DNA of 64,000 nt, taken from the NCBI GenBank assembly GCA_045649105.1, contig JAZRPG010000041.1:24152-88151 (forward strand), given 5' to 3'. Shown piece after piece: positions 62,096-64,000 of the stretch (its first letter is position 1; the number at the start of each line of letters is the position of its first letter). The notes beneath the pieces are model-generated. The model worked only from the letters and a program-made list of their open reading frames with translations, had not been told where the DNA came from and ran no database searches. Both the position numbers and the translations under genes were made by a program. This DNA is from JAZRPG01 sp045649105 (GTDB taxonomy: Bacteria; Bacillota; Clostridia; Oscillospirales; JAAYXM01).

Positions 62096-62138
62096 AAAAA
62101 GCAGAAGGACATCTTTTAAATGTGTCCTTCTGCTTTTT
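62096..62138. terminator. bidirectional terminator
   Basis: 16-bp stem (62096-62111 with 62123-62138), 11-nt loop, A/T-runs on both sides, between convergent genes. Confidence 0.85.
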
Positions 62139-62148
62139 GCTACTTCTG

Positions 62149-63264
62149 TCATACAATCATCATTATTACTGTAAGCGGTATTAAAAAAGCAAAGTTATAT
62201 GCTAAAAATCTTCCTATGTAATAAAAGGTTTTTCCGGGGTTATATTTAACATATTCTCTGAATGTAATTAAGCTTGCAAGGGATGCTATTAATGTCCCTA
62301 CCCCGCCGATATTAACTCCCACAAGCAAATCCCTGTAATTTTCAGTAAACTGCGAAAGTAATATCGCCGACGGAACATTGCTTATACACTGGCACGATAC
62401 TACACTAAACAGCAGCGTGCTCTTCTGAAGCAAAAATGAAATAAATTCACGAACCACACGAATCCTTGCCATATTACCTGAAAAAATGAAAAAAAACACA
62501 AATGTCAACAGCAGTGGATAATCAACCATTCTGAGAGCCTTTCTGTCCATAAAGAACAGAACAATCGGAATGACAATAAGTCCTATCCAATACGGTATCG
62601 TTCTGAACACAATCACAATGGAAAGTGCGAACAACAACATATATACCGTTGTCCTGAAAGGTTTTATTTCTATTTTTTCGTCCGCTATTTCAAGCTCTTC
62701 CGGTTTTACAAAAATAACACAGCAAAGAGTTATTATTATAACAGAGATAACAAACGGCAAAAGCATAATTGATACAAACTCACCATTAGGTATGTTGAAT
62801 TTTGTATACAAATATAAGTTCTGAGGATTGCCGAAAGGTGTCAGCATTCCCCCTAAATTTGCCGCGATATTCTGCATAATAAAAGTAAAGGCCATGTACT
62901 TTTCTTTTCCGGTTGTCGTCAACACCAGATATCCTAACGGCAGAAATGTTAATAGTGCCATATCATTTGCAATAAGCATAGACCCAATAAATGTTATATA
63001 CACCAGGACCAGCACGCTCATCCGCGCAGTTTTGAAAAGCTGCACTACCTTTCTTGCCAGCATATAGAAAAAATTTATGTTTTTCAATGCACATACAACA
63101 GCAAGCACACAAAACAGACATGTTAATGTTTTGTAATCAAAATACTCTATATAAGCACTATCAATCGGAACAATAAACCCGGTTATCACTGCAGCCGCAA
63201 GTGCAATACACATAACAGTATTTTTCTTAATAAATGATGCAATGTTAGACAGTGTTTTGCTCAT
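62149..63264 (-). CDS. anion permease, SLC13/ArsB-like (IT superfamily)
   Basis: 371 residues, ~10 membrane segments. IANDMALLTFLPLGYLVL, ANLGGMLTPFGNPQNLYLY and CISNVPSAILLSQF are the two NxxA/NPQN-type re-entrant loop motifs of the ion-transporter superfamily (ArsB, CitM, NhaD, SLC13). Substrate cannot be assigned; carboxylates, arsenite or H+/Na+ are possible. ATG 63264 is used; a TTG at 63270 with GGAG 5 nt upstream is an alternative. Confidence 0.8.
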   Translation of the reverse strand: MSKTLSNIASFIKKNTVMCIALAAAVITGFIVPIDSAYIEYFDYKTLTCLFCVLAVVCALKNINFFYMLARKVVQLFKTARMSVLVLVYITFIGSMLIANDMALLTFLPLGYLVLTTTGKEKYMAFTFIMQNIAANLGGMLTPFGNPQNLYLYTKFNIPNGEFVSIMLLPFVISVIIITLCCVIFVKPEELEIADEKIEIKPFRTTVYMLLFALSIVIVFRTIPYWIGLIVIPIVLFFMDRKALRMVDYPLLLTFVFFFIFSGNMARIRVVREFISFLLQKSTLLFSVVSCQCISNVPSAILLSQFTENYRDLLVGVNIGGVGTLIASLASLITFREYVKYNPGKTFYYIGRFLAYNFAFLIPLTVIMMIV

Positions 63265-63335
63265 AATCAATTCGTCTCCATCTTATGTGTTCTGTCGCAT
63301 TTTTCAAAAACTGACTTTTTTCGCAAATAAACGCC

Positions 63336-63370
63336 AAGTAAAAATCCCCGTACTGCAGTACGCGGATTTT
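63336..63370 (-). terminator. terminator of the GGDEF gene
   Basis: Near-palindrome (63341-63370) with two stacked 7-bp stems, AAAATCC/GGATTTT and CGTACTG/CAGTACG, followed on the minus strand by five T. Confidence 0.75.
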
Positions 63371-63386
63371 GGAAGAACCGAACGAT

Positions 63387-64000
63387 TTAGATGTCATCTG
63401 ATTCAGCTGAAAACTTCTCACCATTTAATTCTTTTTCACTATTATGCCAATTCGAATAATATTGCTCTTTATTAGAATACATAATTGCATCAGCTTTTTT
63501 CAAAGCGACGTGAAAAGGTTTTGCGTTATTAAAATCCACTTCTGCGCAACCATGAGAGAATGTGGTATTATTTAATTTAAATAATTCTTCATTCAACTTT
63601 ACAATTAGGTTCTCGACACAAGATAATTGCATATCTTCTATTAGCAAAACAAATTCATCGCCACCAATTCTAAAGCTTTCACAATTATAACTCTCAAAAT
63701 ATTCAGTAATAACCTTACCTACTTGTTTTAAAATTTCATCCCCTGCGACATGTCCTCTTGTATCATTGATATTTTTAAATCCATTGATATCAAGCATAAC
63801 AAAAATAAACTGTGCACCGGGATTCTTTCTGTGGTTTAATACTTGTCTTCTGGTAAATTTCTCATATGCTGCTCTATTTTTCATATTTGTCAAAGCGTCT
63901 GTGTACGCAACATTTTTCAGTTCATCATTTTCATATGTTTTTTTATTCATTTCGGCGCTATCTTTTACTAAATTAAAAATCAAAATTAATGTTAAATAAA
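63387..64000 (-). CDS. GGDEF diguanylate cyclase, N-terminus beyond the window
   Basis: The frame stays open to the window edge, with no stop upstream of the TTG at 63983, so the gene continues outside. The last residues before the edge (YLTLILIFNLV) look like the end of a membrane helix, followed by a short helical linker and the GGDEF domain: AYTDALTNMKNRAAYE, FVMLDINGFKNIND and the intact active site FRIGGDEFVLL. It should make cyclic di-GMP at the membrane. No RxxD I-site was recognised five residues before GGDEF. C-terminal ~35 residues are a low-complexity tail. Confidence 0.85.
   Translation of the reverse strand, partial: YLTLILIFNLVKDSAEMNKKTYENDELKNVAYTDALTNMKNRAAYEKFTRRQVLNHRKNPGAQFIFVMLDINGFKNINDTRGHVAGDEILKQVGKVITEYFESYNCESFRIGGDEFVLLIEDMQLSCVENLIVKLNEELFKLNNTTFSHGCAEVDFNNAKPFHVALKKADAIMYSNKEQYYSNWHNSEKELNGEKFSAESDDI

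Overview
The window looks like chromosome of an anaerobic, spore-forming Clostridia-type Firmicute, probably a gut or rumen Oscillospirales/Lachnospirales-like lineage. Pointers: an alpha/beta small acid-soluble spore protein; a SpoVB-type flippase; the recJ-relA-dtd-MBL-hemZ block; a B12-dependent ribonucleotide reductase; a PPi-dependent phosphofructokinase; an Fe-S L-serine dehydratase; T-box and TPP riboswitch control; and many strong intrinsic terminators. No phage, IS element, CRISPR array or rRNA was seen. One tRNA (Pro, anticodon CGG) is present.

Layout. 0-11.2 kb, minus strand: flippase, mtaD, a zinc-ribbon protein, then recJ-relA-dtd-MBL hydrolase-hemZ-uridine kinase-like as one tightly packed operon. 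11.4-25.5 kb: housekeeping singletons (yihY, acpP, cysteine desulfurase, purA, nrdJ, UDP-ManNAc-type dehydrogenase, HIT, alaS, solute-binding lipoprotein, fumC, EamA permease), mostly separated by clear hairpin terminators. 25.7-33.8 kb: an aromatic amino acid operon (aroF-tyrA-aroB-aroA-aroC-pheA-aroE/K fusion). It is preceded by a consensus promoter, a 27-codon Phe/Tyr-rich leader peptide and an attenuator-like terminator/antiterminator. 33.8-36.5 kb: a T-box (probable AUC, isoleucine, specifier) before a three-part XRE-cupin-acyl-CoA ligase gene. 36.6-43.6 kb: membrane protein, tRNA, SASP, and a surface-polysaccharide locus (ligase, DUF4330, GT4-CsaB fusion, second GT). 43.7-48.7 kb, minus: pfp-HAD-gnd-larA-like. 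48.9-53 kb: gamma-carbonic anhydrase, APH-type sugar kinase, XRE-L-serine dehydratase fusion, XRE-SORL-like regulator. 53.2-56.6 kb: AGCS symporter, ECF S-component divergent from a C-terminally short MocR regulator. 56.6-61.2 kb, minus: TPP riboswitch-thiW-thiM-thiE-thiD-thiC. 61.4-64 kb: DUF975 protein, anion permease, and a GGDEF protein cut by the window edge.

How it works together. The aro operon covers chorismate to prephenate/arogenate chemistry for Phe and Tyr, but it lacks 3-dehydroquinate dehydratase and any trp gene. Its Phe/Tyr leader fits that scope. The thi operon makes pyrimidine (ThiC, ThiD) but imports and phosphorylates thiazole (ThiW, ThiM) before joining the two (ThiE); no thiazole synthesis genes are present. 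The ligase under the probable Ile T-box may activate a branched short acid such as 2-methylbutyrate for isoleucine synthesis; this is inference.

Most interesting signals: (1) the apparent ribosome-mediated attenuator in front of aroF, unusual because Firmicutes generally use T-boxes or protein factors; (2) the T-box-controlled XRE-cupin-ligase; (3) a second HTH-enzyme fusion (XRE-L-serine dehydratase); (4) a LarA-like nickel-pincer enzyme beside gnd and pfp; (5) an arginine-codon switch (AGA-rich) in the aro/ligase block, suggesting a different origin. All functional calls come from reading motifs by eye; no database search was run.
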